From positions 1 to 64,000 of the forward strand of contig NW_019028984.1 in NCBI RefSeq assembly GCF_002105155.1: a DNA stretch of 64,000 nt, in the 5' to 3' direction. Each line of letters opens with the position of its first letter. The stretch's first letter is position 1. Source of the stretch: Lobosporangium transversale. Taxonomy: Eukaryota > Mortierellomycota > Mortierellomycetes > Mortierellales > Mortierellaceae. The notes beneath the pieces were generated by a model, which was not told the DNA's origin, made no database searches, and saw nothing but the letters and a program-made list of their open reading frames with translations. Shown here in pieces: positions 52,893-63,454 of the stretch. Position numbers and translations under genes: made by a program.

Positions 52893-54881
52893 TTAGACCT
52901 TGGGCCCTGCAGCAATGACATCCTCTGAAGCCTCATCCTGATATTTTGTAAAGTTCTCATTGAACAACTGTGCAAGTTTCTTGACTGTCTGCTCATACTC
53001 GCCCTCAGATTCCGACCAAGCCTTTGCGGGATTCAAAACCTCAGCTGGGATTCCTTCAATTGCCTTGGGGATCTCTAGTCCAAAGATCGGGTAGGTCTCA
53101 TACTCGGCTTTCTTCAATTCACCCGAGTGGATCGCATCAATGATCGCTCGCGAATATTTGAGTGAGATGCGTTTGCCGGTCTTGCCATAGGCACCTCCAG
53201 TCCAACCTGTGTTGATCAACCATGCATCTGCCTTATGTTCTTGCATCTTGGCCGCCAACATCGTTGCATATTTGGTTGGGTGAAGGACCAAGAATGGCTG
53301 ACCAAAACAGGCCGAGAATGTTGCCTCCGGCTCAGTCACACCATCCTCCGTACCTGCCATCTTGGCTGTGAAACCAGAGATGAAATGATACATTGCCTGA
53401 GAAGGAGTCAACTTGGAGACTGGAGGCAACACACCAAAGGCATCACAGGTAAGCATGATGATGTTCTTGGGGTGGCCCGCAATACAGGGGATCAAGGCGT
53501 TGGGGATATACTCAATTGGATAAGCACACCGAGTGTTCTCTGTCAAGGATCCGTCGCTGTAATCGACCTGACGGGTATCCTCATCCAAGACCACATTCTC
53601 CAAGACTGATCCAAATCGAATCGCTCCAAAGATCTCGGGCTCCTTCTCTGCAGAAAGATCGATACATTTAGCATAGCATCCTCCCTCAATGTTGAAGACC
53701 CCTGTATCAGACCAACAATGCTCATCATCTCCAATCAAATGACGGCGAGGATCGGCTGAGAGTGTGGTCTTGCCTGTGCCGGACAGTCCAAAGAAGAGCG
53801 TGACATCACCATCATTGCCTTGGTTTGCAGATGAATGCAATGACAAAACCCCTTGCTTGGGCATCAGGTAATGCATGATTGTGAAAACACCCTTCTTCAT
53901 CTCGCCTGCGTACTCAGTGCCCAGGATTACCATCTCGCGACGACGGAAATTGATCGAGACCGAGGTAGTTGAGGTCATACCTGTGGTGTATCGGTTGGCT
54001 GGGAAGGCTCCGGCATTGAGGATTGTGAAATCGGGCTCGCCATAGTTCTCCAGCTCCTCGTCTGTGGGACGAATCAACATGTTACGCATGAAGAGACAGT
54101 GGTATGCACGGGCACAGACAACACGGATTTTGATCCTAATTCAGTTACAGATTTTAGAGTCAAAGAGGGAGCAGAGTTTGTTTAGAAATTTTTACTTCGC
54201 CCTTGTCTCCATATTTGCGTTCATGTCCAAAAGGGACCGCTCCTTCGTTTTTTTCTTTTACTTCTGCATTCCCTATCCCTACCATCACGACAATAAAGAG
54301 AAGGAAAGGAGGAAAAAAAAAAAAAAAAATTACCTGTATTTGGGGTCCCATCCTGCATATCCGTCAAAGACATAGAGTCTTTCACGCGTATTCAAGTAAT
54401 CGACCGCACGTTCATGATTAATTAAGAACGCATGCTCACTCAGCTTAGTGTTCACGGGTCCCCACCAGATGTCTGCTGAAGTCGATGGCTCATCCACAAT
54501 ACGCTTGTCCTTGGGCGAACGACCTGTTTTCTTGCCCGAGCTGGTCACCAGAGCTCCTTCAGAGGAAATAATCGATCCATCCTCATATCTCAAAGCATCT
54601 TCATACAACTTGGCCACAGACGCATTTCGGTTCATAAGCACATGGTTGTAATCAATACCAGTGTCATGGTAAAGAGCCTCTGGGTCAGGATGATAGGCCT
54701 TGTGATGGATACCGGGATGAGATTGTTGAGGATAATGACTGTGAATGCTGTGAGAGGACCCATTGTTGTGGACTCCCAAGACATGATGGTGATGGTGGTG
54801 ATGGTGGTTGCCACTTTGGTTCGTGTGGGTTGAAGAAGCAGGAGAATTAGCTCCGGAGCTTAGCTTGCCTTGACTAACCAT
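52893..54881 (-). CDS. PCK1: Phosphoenolpyruvate carboxykinase (ATP), with His-rich N-terminal extension
   Basis: Exons 54881-54334 and 54135-52893 join at [14 protein letters not shown] to give 596 residues. It catalyses oxaloacetate + ATP to phosphoenolpyruvate + CO2 + ADP in the cytosol, the committed step of gluconeogenesis. The ATP-type signature is clear: kinase-1a [13 protein letters not shown], kinase-2 [28 protein letters not shown], and [20 protein letters not shown] for the adenine/metal region. The first 60 or so residues are an added, low-complexity segment with eight consecutive His (26-33) and nine more nearby, absent from typical yeast PEPCK. A sense A run of 28 nt (52819-52846) lies 46 nt after the stop. 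Divergent, 3 kb, from the second PFK-2 gene. Confidence 0.97.
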
Positions 54882-54928
54882 TATTTCTTGAACTTGCGTG
54901 GATTAATCTGTTGTAGTTGCTGTACAAA

Positions 54929-54961
<33 letters not shown>

Positions 54962-55818
54962 AAAAGTGGAGAGTAAAAGAGAAAGTGTTTGGAGAATGAA
55001 GTGAGAAAAAGAGATGGAAGAACAAAGAGAAGGCTTTTTAAATAAGTCAATAGTGGCGACGACCAAAGAAAAAAGATGACTCTTTTTTTTTTTTTTTTTT
55101 TTTTTCCCTCTTGGATGTAGTGACAAGTAGAACGGGAGAGAAGATGACGGGAAACATCTACAGCATTATAATGTATCCATGGCGACTTTCTCTTTTTTGT
55201 TTAAACCATGTCTTTTGTGCCTGTGATCAAATAGAAAAAAAATAACGCTAACAATAAACAAAAAAAGGATCCAATGGTGTATTCTTCATGTAGTGCACAT
55301 GGACAACTCTGTTCGCTCATGTCACTTTTCCCTACTCCACAGCATTATTTTCTTTTTTTTACAAGAAAAAAAAACCACTAATAAAAACTCTATGCATGGT
55401 TAACTTTCCTCCCCAAAGTAATCACCATCACTTCAAAACATTAATCACCATCAATAGACAGCTACCCCATTCATCCATTAACAGATTAAAACACTTTTGT
55501 ATTTTCATGTATTCAAAGGAAAGTAAGCTTTGCAATGAATTTTGTTCCCCCATCCAACAAATTACATGTAACAAAACAACACAACATTTCCCCAGACCTA
55601 AATGATCGAGAGACCCAGTCCAACAAAACACAAATGACATAAACACCTTAAAATAATTAACTTGATTCCTATCTATCTTTCTCGACTTCTTCCTTATTAC
55701 ACCTCTTCCTTTAACAAAAGAAGAAGAAAAGAAAAACGATGAAAGTTATAATAAACTTGACACATGATTGCTAATTACTAAATATATTTATATTTTTATA
55801 GAAAAAAAAAGGCCTCAC

Positions 55819-55852
<34 letters not shown>

Positions 55853-57896
55853 ATTGCGGGAATTAACGGATCAAAAGAAAGTAAAAGGTCTGCAAGGGGG
55901 CAAAAGAAAGCTAAAGGAATCAGAAGAGGCGGAAAGAGTGAGGGGGTCTTGGTGAGAATTATAGGGGAGAAGAGAAAGGTAGGCTGGTAATTTTTTTTTT
56001 TTTTTTTTTTTTTTTACACTGGAATGTAGCAAACCCACAGACACAACGCGCATACACTCTTTCCCCTGAAATAAGCAATTTACAATTATAATATATATAT
56101 ACCACTCTTTGTTCTTTGTTTAAGTAATAATATCATCATCTTGTACACGGATGCAAAAAACAGCTGTTTGACTTTGAATGCCTGTCCTGCATTTGACTCT
56201 GGAGTCAATGTTCTTTTCTAGCATTGATGATAATCGGAAAAACTAAAATAAGTGGTCCAGGCTTCGCGTCCTCGTGGTGAGAGTAAGGATGGAGGAGAAA
56301 GGCAACAAACCTCGAACATGAGAGACGATAAAGTTGACAGGACAAAGCGATAAAGACGACTGGACATGTAGCAAACAGCATCATCGATGGACCTGCTAGA
56401 ACCCATTAGTGTAGAAAGTTGCTTTTCGTCTTCAAAGTCATTTGTTTCTCTCCTCTCACAATTCGTATAACCTTGCATCCTGTATTGATTCACTCTAGTG
56501 CAACAGGGTTGATTCAACACTATTTATAAAAGTCAGTCTTTCAAGGCGGCACAACCAATCAATCTCGTCAATTTTTTTTCCGGCCTCTCTGTCTCAGTAA
56601 CATCCCAAAAACGCTTTTTTTTTTTTTTTTTTTTCTTCTTTTTTACATAGAGATTCACGGATAAGATGGCGATATTAATCTCAAAAGCAACGTGTACCAA
56701 GTCCATGTGCTGAAGAGCTAGTCGGGACCTGCTATCTCATTGCACGGCAGGACTTCCGTCCAAGAGTAATTGAGTGAAGTACAGGATAAACTTTTTCTGT
56801 TCAGTGCCGCTTTAATCTTCCACGTGTATTGTTGTGGAAAAATACATGGCTGTCGTCTGTACTATATAAATCTCCCTGTCATAACGTCTTTGGGTCGTAT
56901 TGGCCTGTTTAGTTTAGCAAAAGAAGATGGAGAGGTAGGGATTTTTTTTACTGTTTTGTATGACTTTTGTTAACCTCTTTCGTGGTCTTTGAGCTTAGCA
57001 TGCTGGATAGAGAAATCAGATTCAGACCGTAGTATATTAAACACATGTTTCTCCATGATAGTAAATATTTTAAACAAGCAAGCTGTTTATTTTATGAGTG
57101 CAGTGTCTGCAGAATGAAGAAAAGACGGGAAAACCAAAGTAAAGATAGTCTAAAATACAAGCCTAACATGTCATCAGTCTGTTGAAAGCTTTTGCTCTTT
57201 GGACCAAGTCCAAAACTTTGTTATACTTCGGGACATCCAGACAAATGAAATAAGTGATTTATAACCCAGGTCATTTCGACAGGACAATTTCAACATATCT
57301 GATGAAGAGATCCCAAATCTTGTTCATTCTAACCGCCATCCATTCAGGAGTCAATTAACTTCAGGAGAGGCACGCTCGCTCCAGGCGTACATTAAGCTTC
57401 TTTTATGGTCGCCAAAAGCGAATTTATAATACTTGCCAGGAATTTTTATCTTGATTTATCCTACCAGGATGTGAATGCTTTTCAAAGCATTGATACATTG
57501 ATAAGATATAGAGATCAATTATAAGTTATTGCAATTTCATACAAAATCCAATGTATTAGAGTATTGGAAAGTGGGGGGGGGAGGTAGGATACCAAAGACG
57601 GGCGATTACTCAATATACATGGCTGCAAAAGGACTCCTAATTTCTATCAAAGCTAAAGAGAGAGAAAGTGTGTATCGCAAGCTGTCCATGAGACAGCCAA
57701 TTTTGCCGTTGCTGTTGCACGTGGAGAACCAGAGGAAATATCTTTCAGACGCGTGTTTGAATGCACAGGGTGGGAATAATGTCCACGGACACTAAAAGAA
57801 AAATGACATAGAAAGATCGCTCTTTCTCTTCTCATTACTTTGCTTTCATCCTTCCCTTTCCTTCTCGTCTCTTCGTTTTCTTTACTCTCTTTCATC
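54882..57896. other. Divergent region between PEPCK and the PFK-2-like gene
   Basis: 3.0 kb between head-to-head starts. It has A or T runs at 54928-54959, 55083-55105, 55820-55849, 55990-56015 and 56616-56634. Several short frames are present but none resembles a gene. It should hold both promoters. Confidence 0.6.
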
Positions 57897-60078
57897 ATGT
57901 TCCCAGGACAGCTCTACAAAACCGAGTCAGGGCGGCTGTTTCATGCAGGCGCAATGGCCATTATTTTCGTTGGGTATGGAGATTACCATCATTGGAAACT
58001 AATGCATTAATGCATCCGATGAGTGGGGTATCATCACATACAACTGCAATGGCCAAGGCTTCACGTTCAATGTCACCATTTAACAATGACGGACTTTCCT
58101 CTTTTTTTTTTTTTTTTTTTTTTTTCCCTCCCATCTTCTCGGAACTCAGACTGCCAGCGCGTGGCAAGACTCATATGTCCCGTTCGCTCAGTCGGTACTT
58201 GCGCTGGCTTGGAGTACAGACTAAAGTCTTCAGTCTTGGTAATTACCATCGTCAGATCATCAGTGTTGAAACGAAGAATGACTCTAACAGCTCAGGTACA
58301 GTTTCTCTTATTTGTTGTGGCTAATGTTGGCTTTGGTGACACATAAAGCACGCGTAGACAAAATTGATCACAATACGCGTCATTATCTTTCATCGATTCC
58401 CGTTCCACGACAGACAATACAGCTACCGCCGATCTGAAAACGAAGATCGCCGATGCATGTCTAGACGACATGATCTCTTGGCTTGCCAGCGGTGGTCAAG
58501 TTGGTATTCTAGATGGTCACAATACGACAGAGGAAAGACGGCAGGAATTAGTTAGCCGATTCAAGGCTGTCGACGTCCATTGCTTGTTTATCGAGTCTAT
58601 CTGTGATAATCCCCAGATCATCGATGCCAATATCCGTAGCGTCAAAGTGTCATCCCCTGATGTAAGTAAATCTCTTAATATATAATATGCATGTCGTCTT
58701 CATTGCGTATGACCTACAAAAAAAAAAGCTCGGATTTGCTAACTTTTTTTTTCCTTCTCAACTGTCGTAGTATGCGGGCTGGACAGAGGCAGATGCAGTC
58801 AACGACTTTAAGCGGAAGATTGAAGAACGAGCTCCATTCTACACAACAATTTCGGATTTGAATTTAAGCTTCGTCAAAATGATCAACGTTGGTGAAAAGA
58901 TGATTATTAACAACGTCCATGGGTTCCTGCAAAGCAAGATTGTTTATTACTTGACACACCTTCATATCAGTCCAAGAAAAATATATTTTGCTAGGGTAAA
59001 TACTCATGTCTACATAATTACTTGTGAGATCGTAGCATACATAATTTTTTTCCTTTTTTTTTTTTTTTTGACTGACTTCTATGATCACCCTACTAAATGT
59101 TCTCATTATTTAGAATGGTGTCTCACTGAATGAGCAGTCGTACAAAGCCGATGCTCCGCTTTCGCCCGCAGGACATCGATACGCAGAAAACCTCAAGAAC
59201 TTCCTCTTGAAACTTCGTGAGACACAGGCTGCAGCTCTTCCAGTTGATTCGATAGAAGCAATAAAACCACTGACCGTATGGACCTCATCTCGCAAAAGGA
59301 GTTTCCAGACTGCTGCTCATTTTCTGGATCACGAGGAGATTGTTGTCCGACAACGCAGTATCCTTTCGGAACGGAATCCCGGTATTTGCGATCAAATGAC
59401 GCCTGAAGAGATTGAACAAAAGTACCCACAGGAGTGTCTACGAGCTAAGAATGATCCTTACCGACACCGATTCCCACGTGCCGAGGTAAAAAAAAAAAAA
59501 AAAAAAAAAAAAGAAAGACATTTCGTTTGTAGCTTTGTAATTCAGACCAGCACAGGATTAATCAAAGCGATGTAAAAAGGCACTGATACTAATGATGAAT
59601 TTCTTGGCGATGAAATGTAATGTAGTCATATTATGATCTGGCGAATAGATTAGAGAAGGTGCTTCTGGAACTAGAGCGGGAAAAGAATGATGTTTTGATT
59701 ATTGCACATGAATCAGTCATCAGGTGTCTTTACGGCTATCTCTTTGGTTTATCGGAACAAGATATTCCATCTCTTGAGATTCCAGAGGATACATTGTTGG
59801 AGTTAGTTCCGACCGCTTACACAGTTGAGGAAACACGCTATGTAATTCCAGATTCATTAACAGGCGTCGATTGGCAGCTTCAGGTGGATACATTCTTGAG
59901 ACTTGCTGGAAAAGTACCAGCCTCTCCAGATTTCATTGATCACTATCTTCCGGAGGATAAATCGAGTATAAATCGGCAGGATGGCGGCAACACAAACATG
60001 TCAAGCCCATCTAGGCCAAATGAGAATTCAGTTAATGACGAATTTAATCAGGGATCAGAGTCAACTTTCCGGCTATGA
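57897..60078 (+). CDS. 6-phosphofructo-2-kinase with degenerate bisphosphatase site (kinase-only paralogue)
   Basis: Six exons (57897-57973, 58150-58295, 58414-58661, 58771-58995, 59114-59485, 59626-60078) encode 506 residues. The kinase domain keeps GLPARGKT (26-33), RYLRWLG, LDGHNTTEERR and FIESICDN. The phosphatase domain is present but its phospho-acceptor motif RHGE reads RNGV (N233), while the Glu of ILSERN and the second His (IIAHES, H384) remain. Without the nucleophilic His the bisphosphatase reaction should fail, so the protein is expected to make but not break fructose-2,6-bisphosphate, like yeast Pfk26, where Ser replaces this His. The intron after exon 5 opens with GTA followed by 25 A. 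Paralogue of the gene at 29709-32660, but the two are diverged and lie apart, so not a recent tandem copy. Confidence 0.93.
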
Positions 60079-60098
60079 AAGCCTCTTCTTTTCATAGC

Positions 60099-60099
<1 letters not shown>

Positions 60100-60139
<40 letters not shown>
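60100..60139 (+). repeat. Genomic poly(A) tract, 40 nt, after the PFK-2-like stop
   Basis: An uninterrupted A run on the sense strand, 21 nt after the stop at 60076-60078. Just before it, CTTTTCATAGCC is the reverse complement of the gene end GGCTATGAAAG, a potential small hairpin. Confidence 0.95.
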
Positions 60140-60142
<3 letters not shown>

Positions 60143-60468
60143 TATATCAACCTCTCTGCTCCTTGACATTAAACCTCTCAAGATAAACGCTTTTTAATTT
60201 AATGTGGATCTAGTTGAGGATTGTAGAGTAAATTAAGAATCAAATTCGTTGACTCGTTGACGAGCGAATATGCAGATGACGGTGCAGCTGAAGCGTATCC
60301 TCGGCACAAACTCCTTGTACACATGGCCTTATTTTGAATATAAAACATGTATATAAACATAGGCTCGTTCCCATCCCTCTTCACTTTATAAAGGTGACAG
60401 GAAATTTCATTTCCTTTTTGAGTCACCTAAAGTGAAGGGGCTGGGAAAAGAATAAAGGAAAAATGCAT

Positions 60469-60650
60469 CCCCCCGTCAGAATAAAAAATTGACCCCCGGC
60501 TGAGAATTCCCAAAACCCCCGTCACCTCGGAATTCTTACCCCCGTCCCCCCGTCAGAATTCCGAAGCACCCCCCGTAAAGATTCTCGAAAGGCAAATCTT
60601 AACCCCCCGTCAACCGTTTTAATTATCGGAATCTTTACCCCCCTGTCAAC
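60469..60650. repeat. C-run repeat cluster (CCCCCGTCA units)
   Basis: Eight C5-C6 runs, most followed by GTCA or GTAA, spaced mainly 23-35 bp apart. Several are followed by a GGAATTCTTA or GAATC-type element. The surrounding sequence is AT-rich, so the cluster stands out in composition. On the minus strand it reads TGACGGGGG. Confidence 0.9.
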
Positions 60651-61707
60651 ATTTTGAGGCTGTTTTTTGGGTCTTATTTTCTGCTTTTGGTTGCATCTGT
60701 CTTTCTATTAAACTCAACGCTATTAAAGCCCTCTTACTTTTTATCTTATCATCAAAAACTTGACAGTAGAAAAATCAGCTAGACAGACACATGTTCCTTG
60801 ATGAATGGCTCCCTCCCTAGTATTTTATTTATCTCAAGGCTCAGAACCTTCAGCAACTTTACATGCACCACACAAGCCCGATATAGTCATCGAAAAAAAA
60901 AAAAGAAAAAAAAAAAGAAAGATTTTACACTATATAACACCACATGTCGCACAATCCAAACTATCTTCGCAATCAATGACATTTATTGTCTTAAATACAG
61001 ATTGGGACAATGGGGCCTTTTACACTTACAGTGTGAGGGTACAGTTGGGCTCTTTTTTTTTTTTTTTTTTTTTTTTGACGTGTTTTGCTGTCAACAAGCC
61101 ACAAAACTCAGGTCCAACTTTATGCTCTTGATTAGGAATGAAAAACGGTTCTCAATTTCAAAAAACAGCTCTAGAAGGCACAACATTAATTATTTTTTTT
61201 TTTTTATATCTATCGCGTTCCACCTCCAATCCCCTTCACATTCTGATCCCTGAGCTCAAGGTGGATATTCTGTTCACACTTGCTGCGTACCATAGTTTTC
61301 TAGCAAAAAAAAAAATAAAAAAAAAGTCTTTGTTTATTTTTGTTCTGCTGACTTTGAACAGCGTAACATATTGTGATATTGTTTCATAAACCTGAATGGG
61401 CTTGACTTCTTAACCTCACTTAATCGCTTCCCTTCCGCTTCTCTTTCTCGTTTCTCGGCCTACCTCTCTCAAACACTTGTCTCTTCACTTCCTACACTCC
61501 ACCCCTCTACAAACAACTTACGATGAATCCTAGTAACACTCCTTCGCTGGTCGATCATAGGAGTTACCATGACTTGTTCGTTTTCTATACTTACTACCAA
61601 TATCAGTGCTAAATATCAAATTGTCTATAAATCTCACAGTTGCCTTCCATATACTTCTTCATCCTTAATCTCTAGTACACCAGAGCAGCTGAGGAATCTG
61701 TTCAAAA

Positions 61708-61840
61708 TGTCGCAAGTGCCGACTCAAGATGACATTAAAGGATCGGCCGAGCTATTCGGCTGCAATAATGAAATAGCCATCGAAAATAAGCCTTTTGATC
61801 GAAACAAAGCCATTGAACAATGCAAGAAGATATTCAAGGT
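61708..61840 (+). pseudogene. Displaced N-terminal segment of the RecQ-like gene (out of frame)
   Basis: A frame open from 61569, with an ATG at 61708, reads MSQVPTQDDIKGSAELFG onward to KKIFKVTPK. It then leaves the helicase frame, which resumes as TLQLDVVECIGSS. One extra base in the AAAAC at about 61837-61841 would fuse them into a natural RecQ N-terminal boundary. The break may be a true frameshift or a homopolymer sequencing error. Confidence 0.5.
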
Positions 61841-63454
61841 TACCCCAAAACTTTGCAGCTGGATGTTGTCGAATGTATTGGCAGTAGTCAAGACTGCATT
61901 CTTATTGCTGGATGTGGTTGGGGTAAAACCCTTGTTTACACTCTCCCACTTGTAATTTGGAGAGATCGGATCATTATCGTCATCTCTCCTCTGAGGGTAT
62001 TGATACAGGAGCAGCAGCAGAGCCTTCAAAAGCTGGAGATTAGTAGCGTAGCATTACTCAGTGGAGGAGCTATCACACGAGGAACAATCGACGACGTGGC
62101 CGATGGGAAATATAGGGCTGTTTTCATGACGCCAGAGATTATCTTCGACAGCCCTATTCTGACGAAACTCTGGTCAATTCCAAAATGGCAAAAGCGGCTA
62201 CAGGCAGTTGTCTTGGATGAGGCTCACTGTGTTTGCGATTGGGGCAACAATTTCAGGACTTCCTATGGCCGTATTGCGGAGCTACGCTCAAAGGACCCCC
62301 GTGGTGTAGCTTTCATCGCTGTTTCAGCTACCCTTCCATCAATGGTTCTAGAGAAGCTCAGAAGCTTGGTTCAATTCAAACCAGATGTCAAGATCATCAA
62401 CGTCGGTAACGATCGCCCCAACATCAGATTGGAAGTCCGGCATCTTAGCTCCAAGGATAAGTCCAAGCACCTTGCTTTTCTCCTCCTTGATCTTAAAAAA
62501 ACTATCATCTACTTTCAGACCAAGGACGAGATTAGATATTGGTATAAACATTTGAAACAGTTAGCAGAGGACAAGTTCAAGATCGCTGAATATCACGCCG
62601 ACTTTTCCGAAGGTTACAAGCAAGAAACTATGGAACACTTCAAGCGTGGCGATATCCTCATTTTGCTGGCTACAGAAGCTGCCGGGATGGGGTGTGCCAT
62701 TAGTGATATCCTTCGTGTTGTGCAGTACAAGTGCCCATCCACAATCTCGACTCTTGTACAGCGCCTTGGTCGTGCAGCTCGCAACCCGCAACTTCAGGGT
62801 CAGGGTATATTATTGGTACCACCACCGTCCGTTGATACCAAGTTTCCAGACGAGAACCTCGCCAATTACATTATGACTAAAGGATGTCGGCGGAAAGTCC
62901 TCAATGACATCTTTGACAATAAGCCCCAACCTAATGAGAACTGTTGCGACATCTGCCATCCAGTTCCTGAGCCGCTGCAACTTTCTTGCAATGAAATTCG
63001 TGTTGATACAGTACCAAAGGTTCGGCGTACGGCAGAACAGAAGGAAGCTGCCAAAGAGGCTATTAAGAAGTGGAGATTGATGGTTTACAAAAGGGATTAC
63101 GAGCCAGCTTGGCCATGGTTAAGGCTTTCTTGCGTGCTGACGGATGCATTGGTCGATAAACTAGGCGAAAAGTTTGGCAATGTTACGTCGCCCGAATCGG
63201 TAACATCAATTACCGGTTGGACCTTTATAAACGACGACATTTTAACGGAACTTGCCAACCTCCTTATCAATTTAAATAAGGATATCGATAGTGTATGCCA
63301 GCCTAAAATGCAACCGCAGCTCCAAAAGAAGGAGTCCCATATTGACCGGAATGGCCGTGTTCAAAAACCACGGCCTACCGCAAAGCCAAAGATCGCGCTC
63401 CATAACATGACCTCTTTCGACTTCTCTAAACGTGGAAACCCCAATAGCAGCTAA
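61820..63454 (+). CDS. RecQ-family ATP-dependent DNA helicase-like protein
   Basis: An open frame of 544 residues without introns. The Walker A loop is GCGWGKT (about 31-37), differing from the usual TGxGKS. DEAHCVCDWGNNFR (133-146) is the RecQ motif II, followed by SATLP, ATEAAGMG and QRLGRAARN (motif VI), then a zinc-binding-like CRRKVLNDIFDN...CCDICHP. The C-terminal 150 residues are not recognised and replace the HRDC end. Such RecQ-like genes are expanded in some fungal genomes, often near telomeres or mobile elements; that link is background knowledge, not seen here. The in-frame ATG at 61820 lies close to Walker A, and the true N-terminus probably lies upstream across a frameshift. It may be non-functional. 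Confidence 0.8.
   Translation: MQEDIQGYPKTLQLDVVECIGSSQDCILIAGCGWGKTLVYTLPLVIWRDRIIIVISPLRVLIQEQQQSLQKLEISSVALLSGGAITRGTIDDVADGKYRAVFMTPEIIFDSPILTKLWSIPKWQKRLQAVVLDEAHCVCDWGNNFRTSYGRIAELRSKDPRGVAFIAVSATLPSMVLEKLRSLVQFKPDVKIINVGNDRPNIRLEVRHLSSKDKSKHLAFLLLDLKKTIIYFQTKDEIRYWYKHLKQLAEDKFKIAEYHADFSEGYKQETMEHFKRGDILILLATEAAGMGCAISDILRVVQYKCPSTISTLVQRLGRAARNPQLQGQGILLVPPPSVDTKFPDENLANYIMTKGCRRKVLNDIFDNKPQPNENCCDICHPVPEPLQLSCNEIRVDTVPKVRRTAEQKEAAKEAIKKWRLMVYKRDYEPAWPWLRLSCVLTDALVDKLGEKFGNVTSPESVTSITGWTFINDDILTELANLLINLNKDIDSVCQPKMQPQLQKKESHIDRNGRVQKPRPTAKPKIALHNMTSFDFSKRGNPNSS

Larger units (their letters stand above)
60079..61568. other. Intergenic region with C-run repeats
   Basis: 1.5 kb between the PFK-2-like and RecQ-like genes, both on the plus strand. 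It contains a 40-nt A run (60100-60139), the C-run repeat cluster (60469-60650) and a CT-rich leader from about 61430. No gene seen. Confidence 0.6.
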
